NCBI GenBank assembly: GCA_012845835.1
Contig: JABAKD010000027.1
Span: 9,273,290-9,337,289, forward strand
From: Undaria pinnatifida
Lineage: Eukaryota > Sar > Phaeophyceae > Laminariales > Alariaceae
DNA length: 64,000 nt
Reading direction: 5' to 3'
Part shown: positions 38,754 through 50,230 of the stretch, piece by piece
Numbering within the stretch: position 1 is the first letter of the stretch
Layout of the letters: every line of letters starts with the position of its first letter
Made by a program: the position numbers and the translations under genes
The notes under the pieces: model-generated
Told to the model about the DNA's origin: nothing
The model's database searches: none
The model's input: the letters and a program-made list of their open reading frames with translations, nothing else

Positions 38754-39005
38754 AGCTGTCAGATTTTGCCCCCCTCAAAAACGGGTTATATAGTTTCTGC
38801 GCACAGACTGATTAACATCACTCTGTTGACCCTGGTACAAGCTACACTGTAGTTACAAGGGGAAAGTTCCAGGGGGAGTCGCAGACCTTCTTCTATCCTT
38901 ATTGACACACAACCCGTAATACGCGCGATCGGAGTATCACACACATCTTGCAAAGATGAGTTTCGACAAAATCTTCGATCTCACAGCTGGAGTGCATTTT
39001 TATTT
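38754..39005 (+). repeat. 240-bp dispersed repeat F, copy 2
   Basis: Same block order as 38074-38305, with about 20 extra bases after the AAGGGGA block (AAGTTCCAGGGGGAGTCGC). It lies 680 bp from copy 1 in the same orientation, which suggests a segmental duplication of the poly-C plus repeat unit. Confidence 0.85.
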
Positions 39006-39926
39006 TCATAATACATAGACGCATGCGTACCTGGTGGTGTGTGCGTACTCGTAACTGCTATACGAACGAGTATACCGTTCAGCATAGCCTACACGTGCAC
39101 CGCCAGTCCACAGCAGAGCACACCCGTACACCCGTAGACATAGCAGCGGTAGCATTCTAGCGTCAAGATCACAACGAGGCGCGTGAAGCGCGCAGCGCTG
39201 AGCCTTTTTTTCTTGGTGTTCCAAGGAAAAAAAGTCTCTCATATCGGCTCGCATACGAGGGTACGATGCCTCGAGTTACTTTCTCGGTGTGTGTTTGTGT
39301 GTATGTGTAAGTGAACATTTTTTTCGGCCACGTTTGTCCACCGCACTCATCGTATACGGCACTAAGGCCAGTTCCGACGGCTCTTGTGCACGCTAAAAAA
39401 TTCGGCAACTCTTCTCGTGATAGTTTCGCTGTAAGTCGTTGAGAGAGTTCGTCGAGACAGGTGCGACAACGTGTAATTTCACAGGCATTGCTGGGCTACG
39501 TAATACACGAGTACAGGTAGTATGGGTTTCTCCGATGTTGGGTGCGTGTTTTGGTGATCGGAGATGCAGATCGTTCCTTCAAGAGTTCAGCAAAAAAAAA
39601 TGGCGTGTCGAACTACAGCAGTATCTATCTACATGTCTATGCTGCTGCTGAACGAGTACCTATTTTCAGGTGGTTGATCCACGAGATACACGCACGGCGG
39701 CACGGACCCGGCTCTGGTCTCGTGTGACGTGCTGCTGTTGCTACCGCTGCTACACCCCCTGCTCCTGCTGTCCTGCTGCTGATGATTATAATGCTGCCCC
39801 TGCTACGAGTTCAGCACCACCAGTCGTACGAGTACCGACTTCTTGTTTTCGCTGAAAACAGAACGTAACAGCGTAGATGTTCGTTCGCGTTGGTTTGTTC
39901 AGTTTGCATCTTCTATTACTGTCTAC

Positions 39927-40651
39927 CAAATGAGCAGGTATGCCGCTCGTGCTGTTCTTTCGATTGCTGGTCTCCCCCGCGTTTTCCGTACGCACCCAGC
40001 ATCGCAGATTGGAATACTGCAGGTATAGAGGCAGCGCGCCTCATTATTTACCAATTACTAGTATTAGGGGTAGGTCATGATCGATCGGTCAAGGGAAAAC
40101 ATGATCACATGCATGCAGCATGCAGACCTGCAGGTACAAACGCAGGCGAGAGCGAGAGCTTTCTTTCCCTTTTAGCTTTGCTGCACATGAACGACTTCAA
40201 CAGCAGTAGGCGCAGATTGTGCGGAGGGCACGCGCACTAGCAGAACAACACACGACTCCGACTTACTAAGTACCTGGTACATACTCATGTTATGCTGCGG
40301 CTGGTGCTGCTGCTGGTGCTACTGGTGCTGGTGCTGCTGTGGCTGGTTGAGGATGGCCAGCAAATCGCTTGACATGACAAGACTCCCCTCTCGGCAAATT
40401 ATGAGTGCAATCTGAAGAACGCTGCAACAACGTACCGATATAGACTTGAATATAATAACCGTTAAATGCTCAACATCACGATAAACATTTATTATATTTC
40501 CGTCCATTATGGTACGCATAAAGTTGTTGGATTCAACTACCCCCACCTTCCATTCCACGTCCAGGGGCTGCACATCTGCGGCCGAAGCAACAGCCCCAAG
40601 CAAGCAGGCACAGACTGCAAGCAGCACCACTGAAGTGCGACGAGCCCTCAT
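39927..40651 (-). CDS. Candidate secreted protein, first exon(s)
   Basis: ATG at 40651 (minus) starts MRARRTSVVLLAVCACLLGA followed by VASA-AD, a textbook signal peptide: basic n-region, hydrophobic core and A-x-A cleavage site. The frame stays open for 72 codons to a good donor TCG|GTACGT (exon 40651-40436). A possible second exon, 40016-39927, has an acceptor CTGCAG, keeps phase 0 at both ends (30 codons) and ends at GTAGAC, but it has no recognisable similarity. Later exons and the function are unknown. An in-frame upstream ATG at 40780 exists but would bury the signal peptide. Confidence 0.4.
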
Positions 40652-42189
40652 CTGCTTCCTTGTTGTCCTCTTGCTCCTAGGCCGGTTGAGCGGCAAGCTC
40701 TCTGGCTTCGAGCTTTGGGCTTCATACGGACCAACACGCCTCCAGAAACGCTTGGAGAACCTTGATCTCCATCTCCACATCTCCTACAATCAAAATTCAA
40801 ATTTTAAATTTCGAATTTCAATTTCAAACTTTTTCATATCTCGGGTTCGCAGAGGCTCGAGGATAAGCTCAACCCTGGCTCGCCCGGCGTGGACGACCAC
40901 GACACACGACATGAGTGTGCGTTCGATCCCCGAACGCGTGGTTCGGCAAAAAGATAGGGTGAGAGGGCACAACAAAGCTCGCGGGGTAGATAGAGAGCGG
41001 ACCACGGCCCTTCCTTGTGTGGGTGCGAAACCATGGAATCAATCACGCCAGGGCTCGTGCTCATATGGGGGGACAATCTCACCCAGGCCCGTGTTCGTGC
41101 CGAGAGGGTGTGCTCTTGCTGCTGCCAACGCTATTAGGCACGATTAACTCCGTATGTCGAGGAAAGCAGCCAGTGCTGTAGATCCGTCATCTCATCATAA
41201 GGCCACGCACAAGTACACGTGATGTAAGTCTGCCTGCAACGTTGCAGGAGACTTTGAAGAAGGGAGGCGCCGAGGCGTCTGGCATGGTAGAGGGGGATGT
41301 GTGCAATGTTGTGCCTTCGAGAGCCTACGGCCAGTGCAAACAACTCGTGCTCGATCTCGAGGCTTTTCGCAAGACGATTTTACTGCTATGATACCAGGTA
41401 TGACTGCAGTAGTAGTAGCGAGGACCCTGCACTGTTACAGTGTTCGCAACACCACGCTGAAGTCGAGGTTCATAGTATGTTGCGCATGCGAAGGTGCGCA
41501 CATTAAGGGCCTGAGACAGGCGCAGACAAACTCTTGTCCCCGATCGTCCACGTTCTTTGCCAAATGACGCCAGATGCATTGCTGAAGGAAAGAAGACCCT
41601 GCGCTGTTGCTACAGTACCAGTACGATATAATTATCGGTCGAGGCGCATAACCTGTTGTTGTTGCGAATGCGAAGATTGCGCAAACTCGGAGGTAGCTTG
41701 AAAGGCAGGCGCTGGTAGCGACTAGACTGCAATAACGAGCTACGGATAGTTCGCTGCGACACAACTGCTGTACACGGAGAGCTCTTCGAACACTCTCGAG
41801 AATAATATATTGTACACCCAATCCCGCGCCATATATATATTGTGGCGCTAGTTTTAAGTGGTTTCAAATAGTACAACAGATACCCCCCCGCCCCCGCCGG
41901 GCGCCATCTTCGCAATACCACGTGTCGTTATGGATACAGAGATGGCAGCTGGTCGTCAAGCTGTACGTGACACCAAGACGTATGTCGCGAACATAAGTTA
42001 GTAAGCGGCAATCGTGGGCTAGAATGGCGAGGATTAACGGAAACACTGTGAGCGGCAGAAGAGCAAAAATACAACGTATCCTTCCGTCGACTAATCAAAC
42101 CCTTCAAAACTGCACCTATGTTTTTGGGGACAAACTGCTTGGAAATATTGTAGGTTGACTTTTGCAGTTGAAAAAAGGGCAGGGTTAAG

Positions 42190-42570
42190 GTGGTTGGCAG
42201 GTTCGCTGCTGGATGGCACGGTTTCTTCCCGATGTCAAGATGCAACGTCGGAGACCTCTATTGCTGCAGACGTACTACGAGCGCGGTCGAGCCGAAGGCG
42301 CTGAGCTGTTCGCAACTAGTCGTAATTCCATTCTAGACGCTGGACAAACTCAGCGTATTTCAAGGAGACAGGTGCTGCGTGCTTAAGTTAAGCGCCGCGC
42401 TCGCCGGAAGGCCAGTTACGACCGCCTGTGGAAAATAGACTACGACCGATCTATAGCTCGCTACGACATAGACCACGTGACGCTTGGGCCTGGGGGAGGC
42501 GGAGATGGAGAGAACATCGATAACTATTTCCAGTTATCCCCTTCTTTCGATGATGGATCTACGTGGTAAC
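42190..42570 (+). pseudogene. Degenerate coding-like stretch of unknown origin
   Basis: One plus-strand frame reads from about 42197, through an internal ATG at 42241, to a TAA near 42387. The same frame continues for 61 codons to TAA at about 42571. The reading is protein-like: Arg/Lys-rich (VKRRARRK), then LWKIDYDRSIARYD, a Gly run and an acidic end (SFDDGSTW). The internal stop gives a broken gene unless a splice is missed. I recognise no family. A gene or mobile-element remnant is the simplest reading. Confidence 0.25.
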
Positions 42571-43749
42571 TGGTGATTAAAGTATTATAACAGTAGACAA
42601 TTTTATCTCCAGGCGGATAGAGGACCTAGCCGAAACCAAAAGCAGTGTAGGCCGCCTTCCAACATCGAAGGTGGGTACTGGCGTTCGGTAATGTAGCCCA
42701 CGGACTGACCAAGGAAAGACGACCTGTTTTAATGCTTCCGGGCAGGAGGCGGCCATCCCTTTAGTTGACCCTCCTTTTTGGCAATGGAAGTGACATGCAC
42801 ACCTTTTCAGGCTGCCTGTGTCATCTTTGCGTAGGATTAATACGGATGGCGGCCGATTCAACCGGGTCAGATCGCCCGGCGTTCCCTGAGTTGTAACGGC
42901 CACCATCGGTTACAAGCATTGGGGGCGAACCTGGCGGCGCAAACGTCTGGCGATAAGGGGTTGCTACGCCCGGGAACATCAGCCCCAGAGAGCTCGTGGG
43001 AGGCAGCGCAAAATGGAACGTCCTGTTAGACAGCGTTTTTCAGTCCGAGCGGCGTGCGAGCACTCCATAGGTCGATCCGCTTTGCTCTCCCCGCCGCGAG
43101 TACAAAAGTCATAAAGATACAAAAGGGAGCTGTGATGACCTTCACCTAGGGCCGGCTCTGGGTGTCGTCAAACTATTGATAATTGTTAATATCTCGAAGT
43201 ATGGCCAAAACGACCGCTGACAAGCTAGCTAGGGATGCTGTGGGCACGTTGGGGCCCTAGTTCGTGTAGTATACTGCCTGTCGTAGATCGCCCCAATCAG
43301 TGTGCACCCGATTGGAAGAACTACGAGAGTGCTGGAAGAGCTCCATGTTGGCCTGCGAAAAAGAGCCAACGCTGCCCGGGGATTTACAGCGCCGACACGA
43401 TTACCTCTTAATCATGATCTTGGCCACGACGGCGTAATTCCATTTTTTCATACTATCTACATCAGTGCAATTACTTTGTACTGGTTTCTACCTCTGCAAT
43501 TCCCCTGCAACCAGGAGAGCGCCTACCGCCCATGTTCTCGCGTCTACGCCAGTACCGCTCCGCATGTCCCAACAAGCCCAGGCTTATCTCGCCAAGGATT
43601 GCTGTGGTCGTGAATGCCTACTAATCGACTTAATTTCTTCTTGTCCAACATAAGTAACCAGACGAAGCACACAATCTACGTAAAAAACAATCTCCCTTGC
43701 GGGCATCACAAAGTGTGAAAAAAAGGTATACCCCATTTCTTGCAACGCT

Positions 43750-44838
43750 TCACTCTGCATTAGCCGCAGACGACGCAATCCGGGAACGAAGATGCTCGTC
43801 GTTGAGCAAAACGTCTGAGAACGAGGAACTTTGAGACATCCCAACAGTCGTCGTAGACGCCGAGCTGTAGCCGGTGGGGTTGACGCTACCGCCGTGTTGC
43901 TGCCAAGCCCCGGCCGGAGCCTTCATACCGTCTAGTGCGCCTCTCGGAAGGGTGGTGGGCACCGCGGGATTAGGCGGGAGGGAAGCACGCAGTTCGCGCT
44001 TCCTGTTGGTTGTTGCTGTCGTTGTATCTGGCCTCCGTGCGCCGGTACCTACGTACGTACCTGCACCCCCGCTAGCCTTGTTTCCAACCCCTTGGTTTAG
44101 AAACTTATCCGCTTCCGCTATCGCTGCCGTCACGGAGGAGGAGTACGCATCCCTTTCAGAAGAGGTCACGGGTGTCCGCGATTTTTCGCGGACCGAACGG
44201 GAGATAGTGATCGGTTTTGACAAAGATCGTCTCGGCTTGTTGGTCACGGTCCGCCCGCTAGCACCACCACTGCGAACCGTTATCCCCCTCGACCTTCCAC
44301 CACCGTGGGTGTTGTGGTACCGATGGTCTCGGTCGGTGTCATCATTACCGCTAGAATTTCCTCGGGTGATAGGGGCGATGGCGAGTTGATGGATAGGACA
44401 TTGGATACTGCCGCGGCCGTCGCGCGCCGATGCGCCCGAGGAACTCGAGTGCCTTTTGCTGGAAGCACGTTTAGCGTCACCGCTGCTACCGTGTACCACG
44501 CGCCTGTTTTTTACGCGTTCTGAACCCCCCTTCCCGACCGTCAACGTTCGGACGCTGCGGCTGCTGCTGCCTCCACCTCCACCACCGCCGCTGCGGCCCC
44601 CAGAGTCGCCAGCGCTACGGCCGCCATCAATTTCGGGACCCTTACGCCCGCTGTTGGTGCCAGTGGCGCCCTTCCCCACGCTGTCTTTGGCTTGGGGCAT
44701 CCAGGTCCAACTGTGCCCCCTGTTGTGGCCGTCCTCTTCGTCGTCGTCGCTGTCGCCATCTCTGCGGGAGGGCGAGCCGAGCCCGAGGAAGTCGCTTCCT
44801 ACCGCCACGGCTTCGTCTGAGCTGCTGGTCCCTGACAT
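43750..44838 (-). CDS. Ser/Gly/Arg-rich disordered protein, 362 residues (or last exon of a larger gene)
   Basis: An open frame of over 1 kb in GC-rich DNA, from ATG at 44838 to TAA at 43750. The start is acidic (DSDDDEEDG) followed by HSWTWMPQAKD. The middle is rich in Ser, Gly and Arg with many S-R pairs. The C-terminus looks more ordered (SVTAAIAEADKFLNQGVG, SFSDVLLNDEHLRSRI). No known domain is recognised. A possible acceptor (GAAAAG at 44849) upstream would make it a terminal exon. The opposite strand also has open frames here, but they lack the ordered ends. Length and composition support coding; function is unknown. Confidence 0.5.
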   Translation of the reverse strand: MSGTSSSDEAVAVGSDFLGLGSPSRRDGDSDDDEEDGHNRGHSWTWMPQAKDSVGKGATGTNSGRKGPEIDGGRSAGDSGGRSGGGGGGGSSSRSVRTLTVGKGGSERVKNRRVVHGSSGDAKRASSKRHSSSSGASARDGRGSIQCPIHQLAIAPITRGNSSGNDDTDRDHRYHNTHGGGRSRGITVRSGGASGRTVTNKPRRSLSKPITISRSVREKSRTPVTSSERDAYSSSVTAAIAEADKFLNQGVGNKASGGAGTYVGTGARRPDTTTATTNRKRELRASLPPNPAVPTTLPRGALDGMKAPAGAWQQHGGSVNPTGYSSASTTTVGMSQSSSFSDVLLNDEHLRSRIASSAANAE

Positions 44839-44884
44839 ATCCACGCTCTTTTCGTTGCCAGTGACGGCGTTGGGGGGAGAGTGT

Positions 44885-45185
44885 TGGTGTAGTGGTGTTT
44901 AGGGGGACCGTGTTAGTGGGACGACATTGATGGGACGGTGTTGGTGGAACGGTGTTGGTGGGACGGTTTCGGTGGGACAGTGTTGGTGATTTGATGCTTG
45001 TGGGACGGTGTAATTGGGACGGGGTTAGTGAGACGGGGTTGGTGGGACATCCGCGTTGTTGGCACGGATTTGGTGGGACCACGGTGTTAGTGAGACGGGT
45101 TTGGTGGGACGGTGTTGGTGGGATGGTGTTATTGGGACGGTATGGCATGGGGTCAATGTTGGTATGGCGTTGTTGGTAGACGGTG
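44885..45185 (+). repeat. GTTGGTGGGACGGT minisatellite
   Basis: About fifteen units of roughly 14-16 bp (GGTGTTGGTGGGACGG with variants) lie directly upstream of the minus-strand ORF at 43750-44838. The frames through them on either strand (GRFRWDSV, PTNTVPPTPSH) are repeat-derived. Confidence 0.85.
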
Positions 45186-45535
45186 CCGGCATGCGTGGGA
45201 AGGACGGGGTAGAGAGCATGAGAAAGCGGCTCCAGGTTGAAACACACCGTAGCTAACTATTTACCAGCTCCTAAAAAAGGTCTTATTTTAATTCCAGGTG
45301 GTTTTGTCCCCCACGGCGAGAGTGCGGCACTAAAAGGGCCTAAGTCGCGTAGGATACTCGTAGAGGAGGCCATGTAGCTACTATGCGGACGAGGGTTCGC
45401 GTGATGGATACAAGGTAGCAAGGTCACATGGAATCGCACCACAAATGAGCACAAACCTGAACACGGAAAAGGCACGAAGAAAGTTTCTGCTGGTATTCTG
45501 CGATTGTAATCGCGCGGCGTAACGAGGCGACCTAC

Positions 45536-45833
45536 CTGTGCGATACCCCAACAAGTTATGGATGGCGCAGCGCCTCTGCAGTAGCGTCGTCGTTTCGACG
45601 CGTGCTACGGTACGGGTAGCACAATATCGACCAAAATATTTCTCACTAGCAGGGCTCATCAACTGCAGCAGAGGTCCCCCAATGGTGCGGTCCGAGTAAA
45701 GAATAAGGCGGTCAAAACCGCTTGGCACGACTGAGGAATTACACTCATAACCTGGATTGAATAAGGCGTCTTCCCCCATTAGGGCAGTCACGTTGCTCTG
45801 CCACACTTCCGCCTTATAACTGGGGGACCCCGA
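45536..45833 (-). CDS. Ambiguous candidate exon of unknown protein
   Basis: A minus-strand frame of 99 codons lies between an acceptor-like ATTACAG (45834-45840) and a strong donor ACAG|GTAGGT (45536). It has two N-glycosylation sequons (NVT, NSS) and spaced cysteines. It could be an upstream exon of the gene at 43750-44838, but the phases do not join directly. Against it, the acceptor region (TACAGTCGGGGTCCCCC) resembles the CAGT-type end of the MITE at 9484, so the acceptor may be a transposon terminus. No family is recognised. Confidence 0.25.
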
Positions 45834-45875
45834 CTGTAATGACTACCCTGCCCAATATCGTCATGCAAAATGTTA

Positions 45876-46125
45876 GTCGTTCTACGGTAGCTCCCCCAAC
45901 TTTTCTTTAACGAAATTCGCCGGTTCTGAAACCAGCTCCAGGCCGTATCTCCTGAAATACGATGCCTCTTGCCACCCGGACGTCATCGTTCGATAGTCCT
46001 TCGCAAACAAGAAAATGTACGAGGGTGTTTTTTTGCATAGCAATCCTTCCTCGTGTCGAGGAGCCATGAAACGTTCGTTGAAGAAAATCACCGGTTTGGC
46101 GGGGGGGGCTATCGTAGTAAGAATC
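45876..46125 (+). mobile_element. TIR element family A (MITE), copy 2
   Basis: Left end TCTACGGTAGCTCCCCCAAC, right end GGGGGGCTATCGTAGTAAGA, about 245 bp, same orientation as 3456-3703. The body shares CGCCGGTTxTGAAACCAGCT, CCTTGCCACCC and GCCATGAAACGTTC. Confidence 0.85.
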
Positions 46126-46554
46126 AGTCCTGTATAGCATCAGCCGTCCATCCACCGTCAGCTAAATGAGGTCTTATTTTCGGACCGCCCGCAACGAATT
46201 CCATGCGCGTCATGCCATATACCAGTGTTGAAAAAAAACAAGGCGCAATAGCCAAAACAGTTGAGGTTGGATCGCGAATTTGACTTGTCGCCTTTTTCAG
46301 CCAAGATGGTTTGGTTTGTACTTTTTTTTTTTTGGATGTGTGTCTGTTCACCACAAGTAGCACTCGGAAAATATTTTTTGTTTCCCCCGGTATGACAGCG
46401 TTGGTATAGTAATGGTCACAACAAGCCGTGCTTGAGATAGCCAAAAGAACCAACAATACGACAGTGAAAAAAAATGTTAAAAATCTCGACCGTACTGTCT
46501 GTAGGAGCTCAGTAAATTTACTGGCGGGAAAAAATGCACGAAATCATGAGAGTC

Positions 46555-46690
46555 GGCGGGGGGGGGGGGTGCACTCAAGTTGTGCACGGCCGTACTCGTA
46601 TGACCATAGACCCTCGCATCCCTACTATGCCGGGGCGGAGCACGTCGGGTTTTCACCAATCAGGAAGGCGTTTCTTGCACCAAGCACGAA
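46555..46690 (-). repeat. Poly-C-associated dispersed repeat, copy 5
   Basis: Minus-strand copy next to a G run (46559-46568). It shows ATAGTAGGGATGCGAGGGTC, TATGGTCATACGAGTACGG and CACGTCGG-like landmarks in the order of the copy at 740-890. It lies in an intergenic stretch with no exon. Confidence 0.7.
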
Positions 46691-47365
46691 GCGCCGTGAG
46701 ATGTTCGGCGAGTCGCACGAAGGGCAAGCTGCATCCTTCCAAGAACCGCTTGTAAGACGGACTTCGGCACCTTATGCCTACTTTCTTGCATATGGATGAC
46801 AGCGCCAATGAGTTACTTTGTTTTCTGGTGTGGCCACTCCAGAGACAGCAATGGGTATTACTATGTAACTGCCTCGTGGTTGCCTTACCATATTCACACT
46901 ACATGATGCGATCATCCTCCTTGTGCAGAGTTAGGGTTCTCCACCTCGCACAATATGATCTAACTCGACAACCATCATGGTGACCGCCAAAAAGAAAAAA
47001 AAAGGTGCCCTGGTTGTCTAGCTCACGCAGTGATTGGCACGCTCTACAGCGTCGATGTCAACCGAGGCCAACTATTATAATACATACATATATACATTAT
47101 GGAGGGGATACTCGCTGGGGGGTCATAAAAACGCAACCCCTGGTCAACCAATATATTTTTCAGCACTTAGGGTCATGTGCATGGTGATACGAACATAAAC
47201 GATTTCTAGTCGTAGGTACATTGTAACAGTACCCCATGGATTATATTCCTTAGCTAAGTTATATTCGATAATACCGAAACTACATTATGTTCTTGGAACA
47301 AACTGGTGAACGTTGTTTCATTTATTCCCCAACCTACGGGATCGTTTCATTGCCGATTTTAGACT

Positions 47366-47613
47366 GATTCTTACCACGATAGCCCCCCCCGAAACCAGCG
47401 ATTTTGTTTAAAGAACGTTTAATGGCTGATCGACACAAGGAAGGATACAATTGAAAACAAAGTATCCATATATTTTCTTGTGTGCAAAGGCCTATCGATC
47501 GATGGCGTCGGGGTGTCGAGGGACACCATATTGCAGGATATACGACTGGGAGCTGGTTTTGAAACCGGCGATTTGGTTTAAGAAAAGTTGGGGGGGCTAC
47601 CGTAGTAAGACTC
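47366..47613 (-). mobile_element. TIR element family A (MITE), copy 3
   Basis: Inverted relative to 3456-3703. Left end GATTCTTACCACGATAGCCC, right end GGGGGGCTACCGTAGTAAGA. The body holds GGTTTTGAAACCGGCGATT and GGCGTCGGGGTGTCGAGGGA, the reverse of the shared body. Confidence 0.85.
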
Positions 47614-48409
47614 TTCATCTCAATGTATATTTATGGGCCAGGAATGGAGGTCTCCGATTGCGGAGCCTCATAAGCGACTAGGCACACTCCTGCGATAATA
47701 TGCTTGTTTCTGAAGAGCGGAGGCAGTACCCAAAAACACGTAGTACTTTCGCCTCACCCCGGCTGGGCTTCTTCCTTCACTGCGGGAAGTACCGCGCGAG
47801 CCTTCGCTCTTTTCGTCGTCCTCGTCGTTTTCTACGGCATCTCTCAAAGCCACGGCAAGCCGTCTCCGTCCCGTCGAAGTTTCGCTGAAAAAAACAAAAC
47901 GGCCCAAGGCAGGCGGTAGAGTAGGCCGATAGGGTCAAATTTTTGAGACAGACTTAGAAAAGTCGGATATCTCACTGGTCAGGGGTAGATATGAAGAGGG
48001 ATACCCTAACGGAGAGCGCAAAAACCGGACCTGGGTCGCCCCTCGGGATCCCAAAGCGAAAACACGGCCGTAGCACAGCATAGCGCCCGCCGGCATGCGC
48101 TCTCCCGGGCTCCGGGCTTGAACCAGCCCCAAAACGCGGAATGTGGCTCTCGTGTTGCAGAAAACCTGGGATCGCGAGGGAGGTTAGTCCTCGCGCCCTT
48201 AGACTGTCGGATATTTCGTTTCAACATATTGCCTACATGTGTTGAAGCTCATAGGTTTAGGTTTCACCGCGGTGTCTCAGGCTGCACCTCACCTCTTTGT
48301 GTAACGCATCCACGAAATGTTCTCGCGTACGGAGTTCTTGATCAGACATCTGGCTCAGTTCTTTGTCCGTCTTCTACAGGAAACATATACATACCCAAAT
48401 TAGACCTAT

Positions 48410-50230
48410 ATATAGATACCAATAATCACCACATCGTTTATTTTAATGAGGGGTATCATCAGCGCCAGCGATAACGTGTTTCTTCGTGTGGTAACTCTTT
48501 ACAGTGTATATATATGTTAGACACCATGTAGCACCGCGTAGCTGATCATATTGAGGGACGTCACCGGCACTATAAACATTTTTATTCTCGTGTAAACGCT
48601 ATTGACAATGTCTACAGCATGACCATGACCAGCGACACCGTTTATCACCACATCGTTGTACCACATTAAGGGACGTCACTGGCGTCTATGGTAACGTATT
48701 TTCTCGTGCGCTAGCTAATGGTAACGCCTACAGCACCGACACCATTCATGAACGCGCCGTAGATTACGTTGAGAGACATCACCAATGCATATTCTAACAT
48801 GTGTCCTCGTGCAGTACACCATCGATCCGTGTCTACGTGCTAGACACCAATTATCACCGCATCGTTATTTTACACGGAGGAAAGTCACTGGCGCCTATTA
48901 CAACGTATGATCCAACTGCGGTAACTAATCGACAATGCCTACACTAGGCCACCGACACCATTTACCACCGCATCGCGTATGACATGTAGGGACGTCACTA
49001 GCGTCCATTAGCGAATTTCCTCGTGCGGTAAAGCTATTGAAAATGCCTACATGTTAAATATCGTTTATCACTGCATCGTCATATCACACTGAGGAAAGTC
49101 AATGGCGCCTACCTATTATCCAACTTCGGTAACTACTGACAATGCCTGCACTAGGCCACCGACACCATTTATCACCGCATCGCGTACCAGGTATCACATT
49201 TAGGAACGTCGCTAGGGTCTCCTAACAACGTGTTTCCGCGTGCCGTAACTATTGATCTTGTCTACATGTTATACACCGGTTACCATCTCACCGATTTCAT
49301 CACATTGCGAGACGTCACTAGCGTCTATACTGTCGTTTTCCCCTCTTGCGGTAACTATTGACAACGTCTTACAGTGTGACCACCGACACCATTTAACACC
49401 ACATCGTGTATCGCATTTAGGGACGCCATTAGCGCCTGCTAACGTATTTCCCAGGGTTTTTTCAAGGGTCGTGATCCGGTCCGGTTCGTGGGTCGGGTCA
49501 AAAGGTTCAAGAAAACTCGCGGGTCGAGTCGGGTCGGTCAAGATAATCGAAATCTCATGGGTCGGGTCGGGTGGGGTCGGGGTCGGGTCGGGTCGGGTGG
49601 GGTCGGGTCGGGTCGGGTCGGGTCGGGTCGGGTCGGGTCGGATCGGGTCGGGTCGGGTCGGGTCGGGTCGGGTCGGGTCGGGTCGGGTCGGGTCGGGTCG
49701 GGTCGGGTCGGGTCGGGTCGGGTCGGGTCGGGTCGGGTCGGGTCGGGTCGGGTCGGGTCGGGTCGGGTCGGGTCGGGTCGGGTCGGGTCGGGTCGGGTCG
49801 GGTCGGGTCGGGTCGGGTCGGGTCGGGTCGGGTCGGGTCGGGTCGGGTCGGGTCGGGTCGGGTCGGGTCGGGTCGGGTCGGGTCGGGTCGGGTCGGGTCG
49901 GGTCGGGTCGGGTCGGGTCGGGTCGGGTCGGGTCGGGTCGGGTCGGGTCGGGTCGGGTCGGGTCGGGTCGGGTCGGGTCGGGTTGGGTTGGGTCAGGTCG
50001 GGTAAGGTCGGGTCACGAGGCTATCAACATCTCACGGGTCGGGTCAGGCCACGTTGTTCTGATCCAGCCCGCAAGAAGCGATCCGACCCGTGAAAAGAAA
50101 GTCCTGGTATTTCCTCGGGCAGTAACTTATTGAGAATAACGTCTACATGTTAAGACACCATTTATCACCGCATCGTTTGTCACGTTTGGGGCCGTCACTG
50201 ACGCCGAACGTGTTTCGTCTGAAATAAACT
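48410..50230 (+). repeat. Degenerate satellite array (about 105-115 bp unit) with internal GGGTC expansion
   Basis: GACACCATTTATCACCGCAT-like blocks recur at about 48417, 48522, 48637, 48739, 48846, 48955, 49058, 49163, 49274, 49387 and 50156. Each is followed by AGGGACGTCACTxGCGTC, TTTCCTCGTGCGGTAAC and TTGACAATGxCTAC blocks. Units are strongly diverged. The gap between the last two holds the GGGTC array. The array ends about 400 bp from the 3' end of the Rab-like gene. Confidence 0.85.
49560..49985 (+). repeat. GGGTC pentanucleotide array
   Basis: More than 80 units of GGTCG, nearly perfect in the centre (49650-49980) and degraded at both edges (GGTTGGGTTGGG, GGGTCACGGG). G-runs every five bases could support G-quadruplexes. 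The long G-R-V-G-S reading frames through it are artefacts. Confidence 0.95.

Larger units (their letters stand above)
36142..39926. other. Non-genic region rich in poly-C and a 240-bp repeat
   Basis: Includes the GTGCGGAGCC-type short repeats just after 36141 and several long poly-C tracts (37075-37090, 37210-37225, 37560-37590, 37835-37980, 38445-38470). Two copies of the CAGCTGTCAGATTTTG repeat also lie here. Blocks around CGCCCCACC...CGCCAGAGTAATAAACACTTC recur at about 37105, 37258 and 37629. No gene was recognised. Confidence 0.6.

Noticed and set aside
40880-40975. B-box-like GCGTTCGATCCCC suggesting a tRNA gene
   Set aside because: No cloverleaf or acceptor stem could be folded and no A box lies at the right distance; at most a SINE fragment.
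40509-41147. 212-codon plus-strand ORF
   Set aside because: It overlaps the signal-peptide exon on the opposite strand. It has no ordered composition and runs through an AT-rich AAATTTCAAATTT stretch.
44642-45247. 201-codon minus-strand ORF with P-T-N-T-V-P-P repeats
   Set aside because: Its first half is the GTTGGTGGGACGGT minisatellite and its second half is a shifted frame of the 43750-44838 ORF.
48060-48130. B-box-like GGTTCAAGCCC on the minus strand
   Set aside because: No matching A box or stem structure was found.
49252-50133. ORFs of 293, 201 and 144 codons reading G-R-V-G-S
   Set aside because: They are translations of the GGGTC pentamer array; a five-base unit stays open in several frames at once.
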